Counted from the first letter of the stretch, positions 24,001 through 31,715 are shown. The stretch: DNA of 39,089 bases from Chloroflexota bacterium (GCA_902812455.1 CADDZH010000045.1:1-39089), one strand, 5' to 3'. Made by a program: numbers and translations. The notes: generated from the sequence alone by a model not told the origin.

Positions 24001-25020
24001 TCATAAGCTTTGACTTAACTCCCTTGCCTTTTGTTCGGCTGGAGCAATGACTTTCTCTTTAAGTGATTGGAGCAGACTCATCTCATCAGTATAATGGTAG
24101 ACGGGAAGAACCCAGGGAAACCTCGTGAAATGTTCAAACATACCATATTCTTGCTGCGAACTGAGTATCAGTGGCTGAACCGGTACTGATGGAAGATTTG
24201 GAACGATCCTCATTAATTCTTGAGGAATGCTTTTCGCATCAGTGATATCAGCTATCACAAACCGCGCCATATGAGCGAGTGTAGATACCGTCTCCGTGAT
24301 ATCACGGCTGGCCAGTTTCTCAAAATCAAATAACACAGGGGTATAGTTACGTGTATGAAGCTCGTCCCTTATAGCATCTAAAACTGCCTTCCGCCCAGGA
24401 GTGAAGCGGCCTAAGATCAACACCACTTTGGAGATGATGGTGTCAATGACTTCGCGGATTTCCTGATTATTCAGTAAGAGAAAGATGAACTGAGCTACCT
24501 TTAAATTATCGACAGTGATGGATGGGCCATAGGGAGTGATAATTAAATTCTCTTGTTGTGCCTCCTGAAGGTTGATATTCCAGACAGAAATTCCGTAGAT
24601 GCGACAATTGGCTAATGTTGCGTTTGTAAAGTCGGTTGCGACTAGTGTAGCAAAGCTAAGGTCACACCCACTAAGTTTAGCATCATGGAGAGTGGTTTGG
24701 ATAAACCTGGTTTCTCTAAGGTTGGTGTTGATGAGGTATGCTCCTTTGAGATAGGCTCCACTAAGGTCGGCTCCGCTCACGTTAGCTCTTCTAATATGCG
24801 CTCCACTGAGGATTGCTCCACCAAGATCAACTCCCATTAGATCGGTTTCATTGAAATATGCCTCAATGAGATTTGCCATCTTAAGGTTGGCACCTCTTAG
24901 CTTGGTGTTGGATAGATCCGCATAACTCAAGTCTGGAAGTATATCTGAATGCTCTTGCCTCCATCGGTTCCAGACCTCTACCCCTTGTTTAAGTATATCG
25001 AGATGTTCCTGGTTTGCCAT
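24001..25020 (-). CDS. Pentapeptide-repeat protein with unrecognised C-terminal alpha/beta domain
   Basis: A 339-residue protein. The first 22 residues (MANQEHLDILKQG..WNRWR) are almost identical to the adjacent upstream protein. Residues about 28-150 are pentapeptide repeats (A(D/N)LSx: SYADLSNTKLRGANLKMANL and so on), forming a right-handed quadrilateral beta-helix. Residues about 185-330 are a separate domain with VVLILGRFTPGRKAVLDAIR, then VLFDFE, and ARFVIADITDAKSIPQEL, which looks like a Rossmann-type alpha/beta fold, possibly TIR-like or nucleoside deoxyribosyltransferase-like; no family name is certain. The start follows the TIR gene stop by six bases, with AGGAGGG upstream, so both form one operon. 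No signal peptide is seen. Confidence 0.85.
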   Translation of the reverse strand: MANQEHLDILKQGVEVWNRWRQEHSDILPDLSYADLSNTKLRGANLKMANLIEAYFNETDLMGVDLGGAILSGAHIRRANVSGADLSGAYLKGAYLINTNLRETRFIQTTLHDAKLSGCDLSFATLVATDFTNATLANCRIYGISVWNINLQEAQQENLIITPYGPSITVDNLKVAQFIFLLLNNQEIREVIDTIISKVVLILGRFTPGRKAVLDAIRDELHTRNYTPVLFDFEKLASRDITETVSTLAHMARFVIADITDAKSIPQELMRIVPNLPSVPVQPLILSSQQEYGMFEHFTRFPWVLPVYHYTDEMSLLQSLKEKVIAPAEQKARELSQSL

Positions 25021-25026
25021 ACTAAG

Positions 25027-26034
25027 TTACCCTCCTGCCTTCAAAGCGCGGAGCAACCGACTGAACGCCTTTTGATAGTCGTCGTGGTTTTTCCAATGTG
25101 TGAAGTCCCCAATATGCCGAGTCCGCCGGATATCATCGGCCCATTCTGCCTCGCACTGCATCACTGCATCGTCCAAACGGATAGGATACAAGACATTTGG
25201 TACTCCTTCTGGCTCTTTATTCAGTGCTTTTTCCACCTCATAGGCTACCCAGTTGCTGGCAATTGAATGCTCTGAGAGCACGAGCAAGAGCTTATCATAG
25301 AGGCGAATAGACTCTTCAATGCGAGGTCGGATTTTATCGCCGATGTTCATATCTTCAGAAGCAAACCAGCAGCGCACACCCTGTTCTTGCAAATCGGCAT
25401 GAAGACGACGAGCAAAGTCCTCGTCTTTGCTGGAATAGCTAATAAAACAACTATGGTAGTCAAATGGTTTCCCTACAAGGGAATGCATAATCTCGATAAA
25501 GTTTTCTGGTACACCAATCCCTCGCAAGAATACTTTAGGAATATTACCATGAGAGCGATAAACAGTGCTCACACTGAGGACAGAGGGACCATGATGCATC
25601 ACTGTTTCAAGTCCTTTGGCCTGACTCAAGTCAGTATTTTCAAAGATAGTGCGAGCTAGCATTGCTCCACTTAGGTTGGTTTCACTCAAATCCGTTCTGT
25701 TAAAATTAGCATCGATAAGAATAGCTTCACTAAGATCAGCTTCAGTGAGGTCTGCTCCATATAGGTTAGCTTCACTAAGATTGGCAAATTGTAGATTGGT
25801 ACCGATGAGATAAGCATCACTAAGATCAGCTTTGTAAAAGCTAGAAAAACGTAAATCAGAAAAGCTAAAATCAACATCATTAAGGTCGGCATCACTAAGA
25901 TCAATATTAAATAGATTATTATGACTGAGATCGGCACTACTGAGAACAGGGCGAATATTTGCCTGCTCTTTTCTCCATCGGTTCCAGGCCCTTTTCCCTT
26001 GTTTAAGAATATCGAGATGTTCCTGGTTTGCCAT
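25027..26034 (-). CDS. Pentapeptide-repeat protein with C-terminal TIR domain
   Basis: A 335-residue protein. N-terminal module MANQEHLDILKQG..WNRWR; pentapeptide repeats about residues 30-140 (SDADLNDVDFSFSDLRFSSF and others); linker; TIR domain about 195-330. The TIR motifs are SCFISYSSKDEDFARRLHAD (box 1), VRCWFASEDMNIGDKI (BB loop) and SNWVAYEVEKAL, where Glu266 is at the position of the NAD-hydrolase catalytic Glu. Bacterial TIR proteins typically cleave NAD+ or make cyclic-ADP-ribose signals in anti-phage defence; that role is inferred here. GGAGGT five bases before the ATG is an ideal ribosome site, and a TATAAT lies 45 bases upstream. The downstream partner shares the N-terminal and repeat modules. 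Confidence 0.92.
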   Translation of the reverse strand: MANQEHLDILKQGKRAWNRWRKEQANIRPVLSSADLSHNNLFNIDLSDADLNDVDFSFSDLRFSSFYKADLSDAYLIGTNLQFANLSEANLYGADLTEADLSEAILIDANFNRTDLSETNLSGAMLARTIFENTDLSQAKGLETVMHHGPSVLSVSTVYRSHGNIPKVFLRGIGVPENFIEIMHSLVGKPFDYHSCFISYSSKDEDFARRLHADLQEQGVRCWFASEDMNIGDKIRPRIEESIRLYDKLLLVLSEHSIASNWVAYEVEKALNKEPEGVPNVLYPIRLDDAVMQCEAEWADDIRRTRHIGDFTHWKNHDDYQKAFSRLLRALKAGG

Positions 26035-26079
26035 AGCTTACCTCCTGTAATGAGGTCCATCCATCAAGTTCAGCTTTTT

Positions 26080-26085
26080 ATTATA
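26080..26085 (-). promoter_or_regulatory. -10 box for the pentapeptide/TIR operon
   Basis: A perfect TATAAT on the minus strand, 45 bases before the TIR-protein start codon. No good -35 lies 16-18 bases upstream, so an activator may be needed, or the box is fortuitous in AT-rich DNA. Confidence 0.4.
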
Positions 26086-26232
26086 TTCTATTTTGAGAAG
26101 AAATGTGGGAAGTGGTAAGACACACAGGTTTTTGCCCCTGCGTGTCGCTGAGACTATGCCGGAGATCGGGGTTTGTGCATTCTGCGACGTGGCAAGACGG
26201 GATAGAAGACAACAAAAAAATAGAAAATAACT

Positions 26233-26269
26233 GTCTAGAAAGTAGTTTCTACTTTCGGACATTTTTTTT
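26233..26269. terminator. Bidirectional terminator between the small membrane protein gene and the TIR operon
   Basis: A perfect 8-bp stem GAAAGTAG-TTT-CTACTTTC (26238-26256), extended by GTC/GAC, has eight T on the plus side (26262-26269). On the minus strand it is followed by a T-rich TTATTTTCTATTTTTTT. It should separate the small membrane protein transcript from the TIR operon. Confidence 0.7.
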
Positions 26270-26410
26270 GTGATGCGGGGAGAAACGCTCTATTAAGGTT
26301 CGTGGGTTCTATAACATTTAAGCCTTTTATTAGTTCTTGTGCTAGAAAGACCTTATGGTATCTATCTCTAAGAAATATGCCCGCTTGCTTCGATGGAACT
26401 GGTCGCCTCA

Positions 26411-26581
26411 CTAGATTTTTTTTGAACCATTAGGCTGTTGAGGAGAGTGAACCTTAGCCTGACGAGCTAGGTAAATTGCCAGAGGAATACTGACGAGCGA
26501 GCAAATGCTGCCAATGCCACCCAAAATAGGGTTGCCCAGCAGTTGCAATATGAACTGTGTTACGTCATACAATTCCTGCAT
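26411..26581 (-). CDS. 56-residue single-pass membrane protein in the HEPN/TIR island
   Basis: An uninterrupted 57-codon frame begins MQELYDVTQFILQLLGNP. One strong hydrophobic segment follows (GGIGSICSLVSIPLAIYLA, about residues 22-40), then a short basic/polar tail ending NGSKKI. AAAGGATGAG lies five bases before the ATG. It lies 130 bases downstream of the DUF5677-like gene on the same strand and is followed by a clear terminator, both supporting a real gene. No family was recognised. By position and size it could be a membrane effector or inhibitor of the island, which is inference. Confidence 0.65.
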   Translation of the reverse strand: MQELYDVTQFILQLLGNPILGGIGSICSLVSIPLAIYLARQAKVHSPQQPNGSKKI

Positions 26582-26710
26582 GGCTACTCATCCTTTGCAA
26601 ACACTATTGCTCGTTACCGTCATTATAATGCTGGATGAAGCATTTTAGCAAGTCAGGACGCAGAAGGCTTTTTTACGGAGTCCGGCTTTTATAGGCACTT
26701 GAGAGGTGTA

Positions 26711-27610
26711 CTATTCATCTTTGGATAAGTGTGCTGTAAATATCGTTTGCCATATTTCATCAATCGCTTGTTTTGTAGCCTCCTGTATATCAGACTCATC
26801 CATGAATATTCTGGCTATGCGTGTAACTGCTGTGGTCGTGGCTATTAAACTGAGCTTCAGATCACTCTCACTTGTTGTACGGTAGAGTTGATCGAATAAG
26901 AAATCGTGTATGTCAGTTGGTGAGAAGTGGTTCTTCCTGTTTCCTTGAATATAGGTTTGTATGAGTATTCCTTGCTCCTGAGCATTTATAACTCCATCAT
27001 TGACCAACGCTTCGATCATGCCTTCGGTATCTAACCCAGCCCATGCTTTTCGTGTCTGCTCGCTCATATCTGGATATCTTCTTCTAAACTCTTCTTCGAT
27101 TTCATGTTCTGTTTCCTCATCTAACTTGCCATGGGACCTTAAAAACTCAGTGAGATCATCCCAGGCCCTTTTTCTGGTTCTGCTACTAGTGTCAAGGAAC
27201 TGCCGCTTTACTCTGTCGTAATCTTTATCGACGGTTATCTTCAACACTTGATCTATCGATGCACCAATTGCTTCAAGAAAATCTATATCGTGCTTGGCTT
27301 CAACTGCTTTATAGTCGAAGAACTTCTGTGTTTGTGACTCTTTCCCTTTGAAGAGCATATATTCAAGGCTGATAAAATCTTCAAGTACTCTTCTGCACAG
27401 GTCCATACAACTATTGCCAAACGCGATCCGCATCTCTGGCTGACTGTATTCGGCTAAATACACCATAGTAAAGAGAGTCAGGTAGTCACGCCTGAAAGTC
27501 CCTTCAACTACTCGTGCGAACTGAGATTTATATGTGTTCGGTCCCGAAGCTACTTGGCGCGTCGCGTTAAGGAGCTTCTTCGCTAATGCTATGATGCTGT
27601 TTAATTTCAT
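26711..27610 (-). CDS. Helical protein resembling DUF5677
   Basis: A 299-residue, all-helical, highly charged protein from ATG 27610 (MKLNSIIALAKKLLN). The segment NSCMDLCRRVLEDFISLEYM, then QKFFDYKAVEAKHDIDFL, resembles DUF5677 proteins (R-x4-E ... +FxDY), a family found near other HEPN-like proteins; this assignment is tentative. No Rx4H motif was found in it. A TTG at 27724 in the same frame overlaps the stop of the upstream HEPN gene and would add 38 residues; it would give translational coupling, but the added part looks non-homologous. TTGCCC-N17-TATACT just before 27610 could give a nearly leaderless transcript. The gene is AT-rich compared with the flanks. Confidence 0.65.
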   Translation of the reverse strand: MKLNSIIALAKKLLNATRQVASGPNTYKSQFARVVEGTFRRDYLTLFTMVYLAEYSQPEMRIAFGNSCMDLCRRVLEDFISLEYMLFKGKESQTQKFFDYKAVEAKHDIDFLEAIGASIDQVLKITVDKDYDRVKRQFLDTSSRTRKRAWDDLTEFLRSHGKLDEETEHEIEEEFRRRYPDMSEQTRKAWAGLDTEGMIEALVNDGVINAQEQGILIQTYIQGNRKNHFSPTDIHDFLFDQLYRTTSESDLKLSLIATTTAVTRIARIFMDESDIQEATKQAIDEIWQTIFTAHLSKDE

Positions 27611-27720
27611 GGTTATCAAGTATAATACTGGTTCTGTCAGGGGGCAAGCGAAGTAGTACTGCAAGGCCGAGACGCACAAATTATCTCGGTCGGCATCTGT
27701 CTTATAGAAGGGGTACAAGC

Positions 27721-28278
27721 TCAATTAGGCTTGGGAGCTTCCGAGGTTTTCAGAAGCTCTATTAAATGGCTTACGACAATCATTGGGCCAGAATAAACTT
27801 CTAGCGTTTCTATCTCTTCGTGGTCTAAGTGGACAAAATCAGGATTGGCTGCCAATTCAACCTCTCGTATCCACCAACTATCTACCTTCGCCAGAATTTC
27901 TTGCATCTTTTCAAGATCGCTAACAGTTATATTGATGTCATCGTCTACTAAAAACTCTGGCAATTGGTGAGCTATTTTATTGCGAAGCTCTCTGAGGCTT
28001 ACTATCGTTTGAATATCTTCAGTTGTGATTGCCTCTACTTTGTGGAGCCATTTGCATGATGCAAGGAAAATGCTCTTATCCAATGAGAGAACTTCACCTG
28101 CATACTGCCTCTGCATTGCTGCGTTCTCGTAACCTGCCGCAACAAAGTAAAACTTTTCAATCTCTTCAATAATCGAGGATTTGAGCAATTCATAGGCTAT
28201 CAAATAAATAGCAGCAGCCATAAGGGCGGACTTTGTGAGTTCAGGAGACAACAGTTTGTTATAGGATTTTTTATCCAT
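27721..28278 (-). CDS. HEPN-motif protein, 185 residues
   Basis: An all-helical protein with N-terminal helices (SALMAAAIYLIAYELLKSSI) and the motif LRELRNKIAHQLPEF, where Arg99-Asn100 and His104 form the RNxxxH signature of HEPN ribonucleases or HEPN-like antitoxin partners. No other domain is seen. It lies between the DUF4145 gene (45 bases upstream) and the DUF5677-like gene, all on one strand, and is probably in one transcript driven from 29042-29070. No strong ribosome site precedes the ATG. RNase activity is inferred from the motif only; many HEPN proteins are inactive scaffolds. Confidence 0.7.
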   Translation of the reverse strand: MDKKSYNKLLSPELTKSALMAAAIYLIAYELLKSSIIEEIEKFYFVAAGYENAAMQRQYAGEVLSLDKSIFLASCKWLHKVEAITTEDIQTIVSLRELRNKIAHQLPEFLVDDDINITVSDLEKMQEILAKVDSWWIREVELAANPDFVHLDHEEIETLEVYSGPMIVVSHLIELLKTSEAPKPN

Positions 28279-28323
28279 AGGTAAAGAATTTGCCTTTCTC
28301 GGTAACGTGGAAGCCAGTACTTG

Positions 28324-28989
28324 CTAACGCTCTAGCCTTGCTCGTAAAGTTTCGATTTTTGCTGGTGCCACGTAGAGATACTCTAGAATGGCTTCGAGAA
28401 AGCCTATGATGATCGGCACATCCTCTTCGGTTATCTCATCATCATCTGCATGAGCGCCCAGGTTGCGAAGCTGCTTTAGTTGGTTAGCCATCTCAGCTAC
28501 GGTTTTTGGCATACGATCTGAGTTAGCAAGGATTTTCAGGCGATCTGCTAATCTTCCAGGTTTGATCTGTTCATAATTGCACACAGCTTCCAGTGTTCTC
28601 CCCGCGGCTACAGCACAGGCATTCGGCTCAATATCTTGTGCCTTGAGTGCGGCTCTGAAAGCTTTCTCAATTGACTCAGGTAGGTTGGTTAACGGCGTCT
28701 TACCCGGGTAAAGTAGTGTCCGTTTTGCAGTAGTGGGAAACCACTCAAATACCATAGTTGTCTTCGAGTTGCTATCAGGCAGCGTTTGCTCAAGTTGATA
28801 GCTCTCTATAACCTCTTCCAAGGTAGGTTTATGACAATTACTGCATTCCCAAATTTGCCATGTTGTAAGGTTTTGTGTCTCTATATCGGTTTCTCCTACC
28901 CTTGCCCCATATTGAGTTCCCTTTCCTTGCTCTTGAAAAACTGCTTGCTTACTGCAATGACCACACAGCATCGCTCTTGTGTCTGACAT
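28324..28989 (-). CDS. DUF4145 protein: zinc ribbon plus HEPN-like domain
   Basis: A 221-residue protein. Four Cys (Cys9, Cys12, Cys49, Cys52 in CGHC and CSNC) form a probable zinc ribbon. The C-terminal DUF4145 domain (about residues 110-205) ends in LKQLRNLGAHADDDEITEED, with Arg175 and His180 of the RNxxxH motif. DUF4145 occurs as a stand-alone protein and fused to restriction enzymes in defence loci. GGGGA nine bases before ATG 28989 fixes the start; the far ATG at 29007 is less likely. A TTGACA-N17-TAGTAT promoter lies just upstream, making this the first gene of the HEPN/DUF5677 transcript. Confidence 0.83.
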   Translation of the reverse strand: MSDTRAMLCGHCSKQAVFQEQGKGTQYGARVGETDIETQNLTTWQIWECSNCHKPTLEEVIESYQLEQTLPDSNSKTTMVFEWFPTTAKRTLLYPGKTPLTNLPESIEKAFRAALKAQDIEPNACAVAAGRTLEAVCNYEQIKPGRLADRLKILANSDRMPKTVAEMANQLKQLRNLGAHADDDEITEEDVPIIIGFLEAILEYLYVAPAKIETLRARLER

Positions 28990-29041
28990 ACCGATATTTC
29001 CCCACAATTATTAACCATCTCATCCTTTTGCTCCAGTGGAT

Positions 29042-29070
29042 ATACTACTCGTCACACAGGAGCCTGTCAA
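29042..29070 (-). promoter_or_regulatory. Sigma-70-type promoter for the DUF4145/HEPN/DUF5677 transcript
   Basis: On the minus strand a perfect TTGACA (complement at 29065-29070), a 17-base spacer and TAGTAT (complement at 29042-29047). Predicted start near 29035, giving a leader of about 45 bases to the DUF4145 start codon. Confidence 0.7.
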
Positions 29071-29162
29071 TGGTCGTAAAAGTGTTTAGAGGTTCGCACA
29101 ATTTATGGTGTCCGGGGTGAAGCGGGATTCTAAAACTTGTTCATACTGAAAGGCCAGATCAG

Positions 29163-30479
29163 TTATTGCTTACCCTTGCTTGCAGTAAGAGAAGCTAAAA
29201 TAATCCTGTTAACCAGTGCCTTGACTTGCTTGATTTCTTGCACCGACGGCTCATCTGCTTTCTTTCCGTGCTCTATTGCATTTCTTATTGTTCTGAATTT
29301 CTCTAACAGGTCATTCTCATGTTTACTTAGCACTATGCCGATATTCTTAAGATGCTGTTTAAATCTCTCCAATAAGGCTCCATCATTGTGCCTTTTGATT
29401 GCACTCCGAACAAAATGACGTTCTTGCTCGTCGGTCAGGTTAGCTATAGCACGAGATAATAAGTCAGCAAGCTGCTCTTTGTTATAGCTTTTCGGCAACT
29501 TGACACCCGTTGACAATAATTCAATGACCTGCCAAAGGCCAAGTGTAACCACATAATAATCTTCACTGTCTCTAAATCTGTTCCATACTAGTAAAGGTAG
29601 CTGGAAGTTCTCACTCGCAGCCATAACAGATGCGATATCTAACTTGATGGTAGGCTTTAGTTTGGTCTGAGTTGGCTTGTATGAAGAAATATCTCTTAAC
29701 CATGCGCTAGGCTGGTTAAGCATTATGAGCAGAATATAGTTTTGACGCTTCAGGTTAATTGTTGCGTCTACCCTTTCCCATTCAATAAAGTTTCCTCCGA
29801 ATTGGGAGTAGCTATACTGTAACAGGCTACTATAGGCAGATAAAAATACATCTGCCTTTTCTATTGCTATGTCTTCAGCTTCGGCAAAATGGGCAGCTTT
29901 GAAACGAAAAGAAGTCCATCCATCTGCGTCAAGAAATCTCTGCCATAATTCGTTTTTCTCATTCTTGGGTAATTTATCCTGCAAACTCTTAACACCCGTA
30001 AGTGAGTGCAGTTGAACGCCATTGACCATTTCATCCTGTTCGATAAGCAAGCCTTTAAAAGGCGCAAAAGCCATCATTTCCTTAATAGAGTTATCTAATC
30101 CTGGTATGATAATATGATCTTGAGGAAAGCCCGCCTGTCGCGCTAAGGAATAGACGACTTCTCGATGATCGACACCTAGCACAGTTAAAGACTTAACGCC
30201 TGTTTCAGTAAGCTCTAGGCCGTTATCAAGCATTATTACCACTTGATCGTTTGGTTCGCTCTTTATCGAAACTATGTTTCCTCGATAAAGAAGGCGTTTC
30301 TGACTGACCGAGTTAATCACTACCTCATCCAGATAATTTATGGCTCCAAGTTGAAGAATATCGTTTTTATCAAAGCGGATCGTGGCAGTAGTTGAAGCAT
30401 TTATTTTGCTAGTAATTGAGCAACCACGACATGATAATGATGCCACACTGCCAAAAATCACTTCTATCTCACCGATCAT
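29163..30479 (-). CDS. 438-residue protein with C-terminal HEPN-like region
   Basis: The N-terminal half (to about 250) is beta-rich, with a Cys pair in SLSCRGCSITSK and long stretches such as RGNIVSIKSEPNDQVVIMLD. The C-terminal part (about 280-438) is helical and ends in EKFRTIRNAIEHGKK, where Arg399 and His404 form the RNxxxH motif. This order (beta-rich sensor, then C-terminal HEPN) recalls ApeA-type abortive-infection proteins, but membership is not established. It lies 170 bases upstream of the DUF4145 gene on the same strand, with its own start preceded by GGAGAAG. Together with the next two genes it makes three HEPN-motif proteins in a row. Confidence 0.75.
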   Translation of the reverse strand: MIGEIEVIFGSVASLSCRGCSITSKINASTTATIRFDKNDILQLGAINYLDEVVINSVSQKRLLYRGNIVSIKSEPNDQVVIMLDNGLELTETGVKSLTVLGVDHREVVYSLARQAGFPQDHIIIPGLDNSIKEMMAFAPFKGLLIEQDEMVNGVQLHSLTGVKSLQDKLPKNEKNELWQRFLDADGWTSFRFKAAHFAEAEDIAIEKADVFLSAYSSLLQYSYSQFGGNFIEWERVDATINLKRQNYILLIMLNQPSAWLRDISSYKPTQTKLKPTIKLDIASVMAASENFQLPLLVWNRFRDSEDYYVVTLGLWQVIELLSTGVKLPKSYNKEQLADLLSRAIANLTDEQERHFVRSAIKRHNDGALLERFKQHLKNIGIVLSKHENDLLEKFRTIRNAIEHGKKADEPSVQEIKQVKALVNRIILASLTASKGKQ

Positions 30480-30646
30480 ATGGTTCTGCTTCTCCTACTT
30501 CCTTTGATATAAAGGCTGACTGTAGCCTAAATTTTCATAAGCCGATGGCAATTTGTATTATCCTCTAGACAACCCTAACTCTGGCTGGTCTGCACCGGAC
30601 TGCTGGTCTCATTGCACCTGTTTGAAGGTACCAAACTCTTCTGTCT

Positions 30647-31288
30647 TTATGGGTTAAAACCACCTGGCAGATCCTCTCCCGCCTGCACAATGACATCAGT
30701 AATCTGGTCCTTATTTTCATTATTCAGAGAGAAGAGGATAGTTATAAGCCCTCTCTGTAACTGGCTGCCATTGTGATCGACAAAAGAGCTAGCTGGGAGT
30801 ACTTTAGCCAACTGACGGCTAAAGTACATTTTAATCAGTATTGCTTCCCCTGCTACTTTCCAGGACTGGCTGAGAACATCTTTCACGTGTACTGCATCTG
30901 TCGGGAGAAATAGAGCAGAGAGTTCAGTAGCGGCGTTATTTGTTAAAACAGGTGTATTTCCTGTTGAGGCATCAAATGGAAAGCTAAACGAGAGCCCATT
31001 GACGAGGTTTTTTGTCGGATCAGTAAGCGACGCACTGCTCAGTGTATCGACATATAAATCCAAATCACCGTATTTTGTGTTCCAGGTATAACTCCCACCA
31101 TTGTCGTTAATAGTCGTACCTCTATTGCCAAACTTTGCATCAAAGGCAGATAAGGGTGAACCTAATATAGCGGGTTGATTGCTAAGGTTTGTTATGGAAG
31201 CAGTAGCTTGTGTGTTACCACACGCAGCAACACAAAGACATAACAGCGTAAATAAGATGAAGACATGCAAATGGCGAAGCACAAGCAT
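30647..31288 (-). CDS. Putative secreted lipoprotein of unknown function
   Basis: A 213-residue protein starting with a basic stretch, a hydrophobic segment and a lipobox (LCVAAC, lipidated Cys at residue 23). The mature part is Asn/Thr/Ser-rich with SPLSAFDAKFGNRGTTINDN and predicted beta strands. No family was recognised. It probably sits on the outer face of the cytoplasmic membrane. It lies at the edge of the AT-rich island on the same strand, 168 bases upstream of the 438-residue gene, but its type differs from the cytosolic HEPN proteins and co-function is not implied. Confidence 0.75.
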   Translation of the reverse strand: MLVLRHLHVFILFTLLCLCVAACGNTQATASITNLSNQPAILGSPLSAFDAKFGNRGTTINDNGGSYTWNTKYGDLDLYVDTLSSASLTDPTKNLVNGLSFSFPFDASTGNTPVLTNNAATELSALFLPTDAVHVKDVLSQSWKVAGEAILIKMYFSRQLAKVLPASSFVDHNGSQLQRGLITILFSLNNENKDQITDVIVQAGEDLPGGFNP

Positions 31289-31692
31289 AACTTGTTTTCC
31301 CTACCCTTTCTACGAATAGCGTATTCACGTCGTGGTTATTTAGCCCCGTTTGTTTAATTTCATCCGTATTGACCGTCATCATACGAGACGCTATTAAGCT
31401 TATAGGGTAACATTGGTGGTACTCTATGAAGGAATTAAGAAGCAGAATAGTTCGTTTGAGGGGTGACAAGAGATCAGTTCATGACAGAGAGCGGCTGCTC
31501 TAATCAGCAGATCAAAATCAGAGATCGGTTCGCTTCGCTGACATAGAAAATGAACGGATCTTGTGAAGCATTTCTGCTTCCCTATTCGCTCTTCTCCCCC
31601 GCCCTCTTCAATCTTGCATTACACCACCGTCTTGATATACTTGGCTACAGTTTCGCACCGCATCCGGTGGATAACGGCTCTTCAATCTTGCA
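31289..31692. other. Non-coding interval between the lipoprotein and GMC genes
   Basis: This interval holds an 11-base inverted repeat (31472-31482 against 31550-31560, one mismatch) around a GGTTCGCTTCGCTGACAT piece of the GCGAAGCGAA repeat family. It also holds the outer copy of a 38-bp direct repeat of the GMC gene end. No gene was recognised. Confidence 0.5.
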
Positions 31693-31715
31693 TTACACCA
31701 CCGTCTTGATATACT
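31604..31715. repeat. 38-bp direct repeat duplicating the 3' end of the GMC gene
   Basis: The stretch at 31604-31641 is identical to 31678-31715, with a period of 74 bases. The second copy includes the last codons (YIKTVV) and stop of the GMC oxidoreductase; the first lies downstream in non-coding DNA. It is a local duplication or slippage scar. Confidence 0.85.

Larger units (their letters stand above)
26035..26410. other. Non-coding AT-rich interval upstream of the TIR operon
   Basis: This interval contains the putative TIR-operon -10 box (26080-26085), a GACAC.CAGG/CCTG.GTGTC hairpin (about 26118-26147, one mismatch) and the bidirectional terminator at 26233-26269. The rest (26270-26410) shows no coding signal or recognised repeat. 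Confidence 0.5.

Noticed and set aside
27611..27724. TTG-initiated 38-residue extension of the DUF5677-like protein overlapping the upstream stop codon
   Set aside because: Overlap of stop and start is attractive, but the extension lacks resemblance to the rest and contains promoter-like hexamers; ATG 27610 was preferred with moderate certainty.
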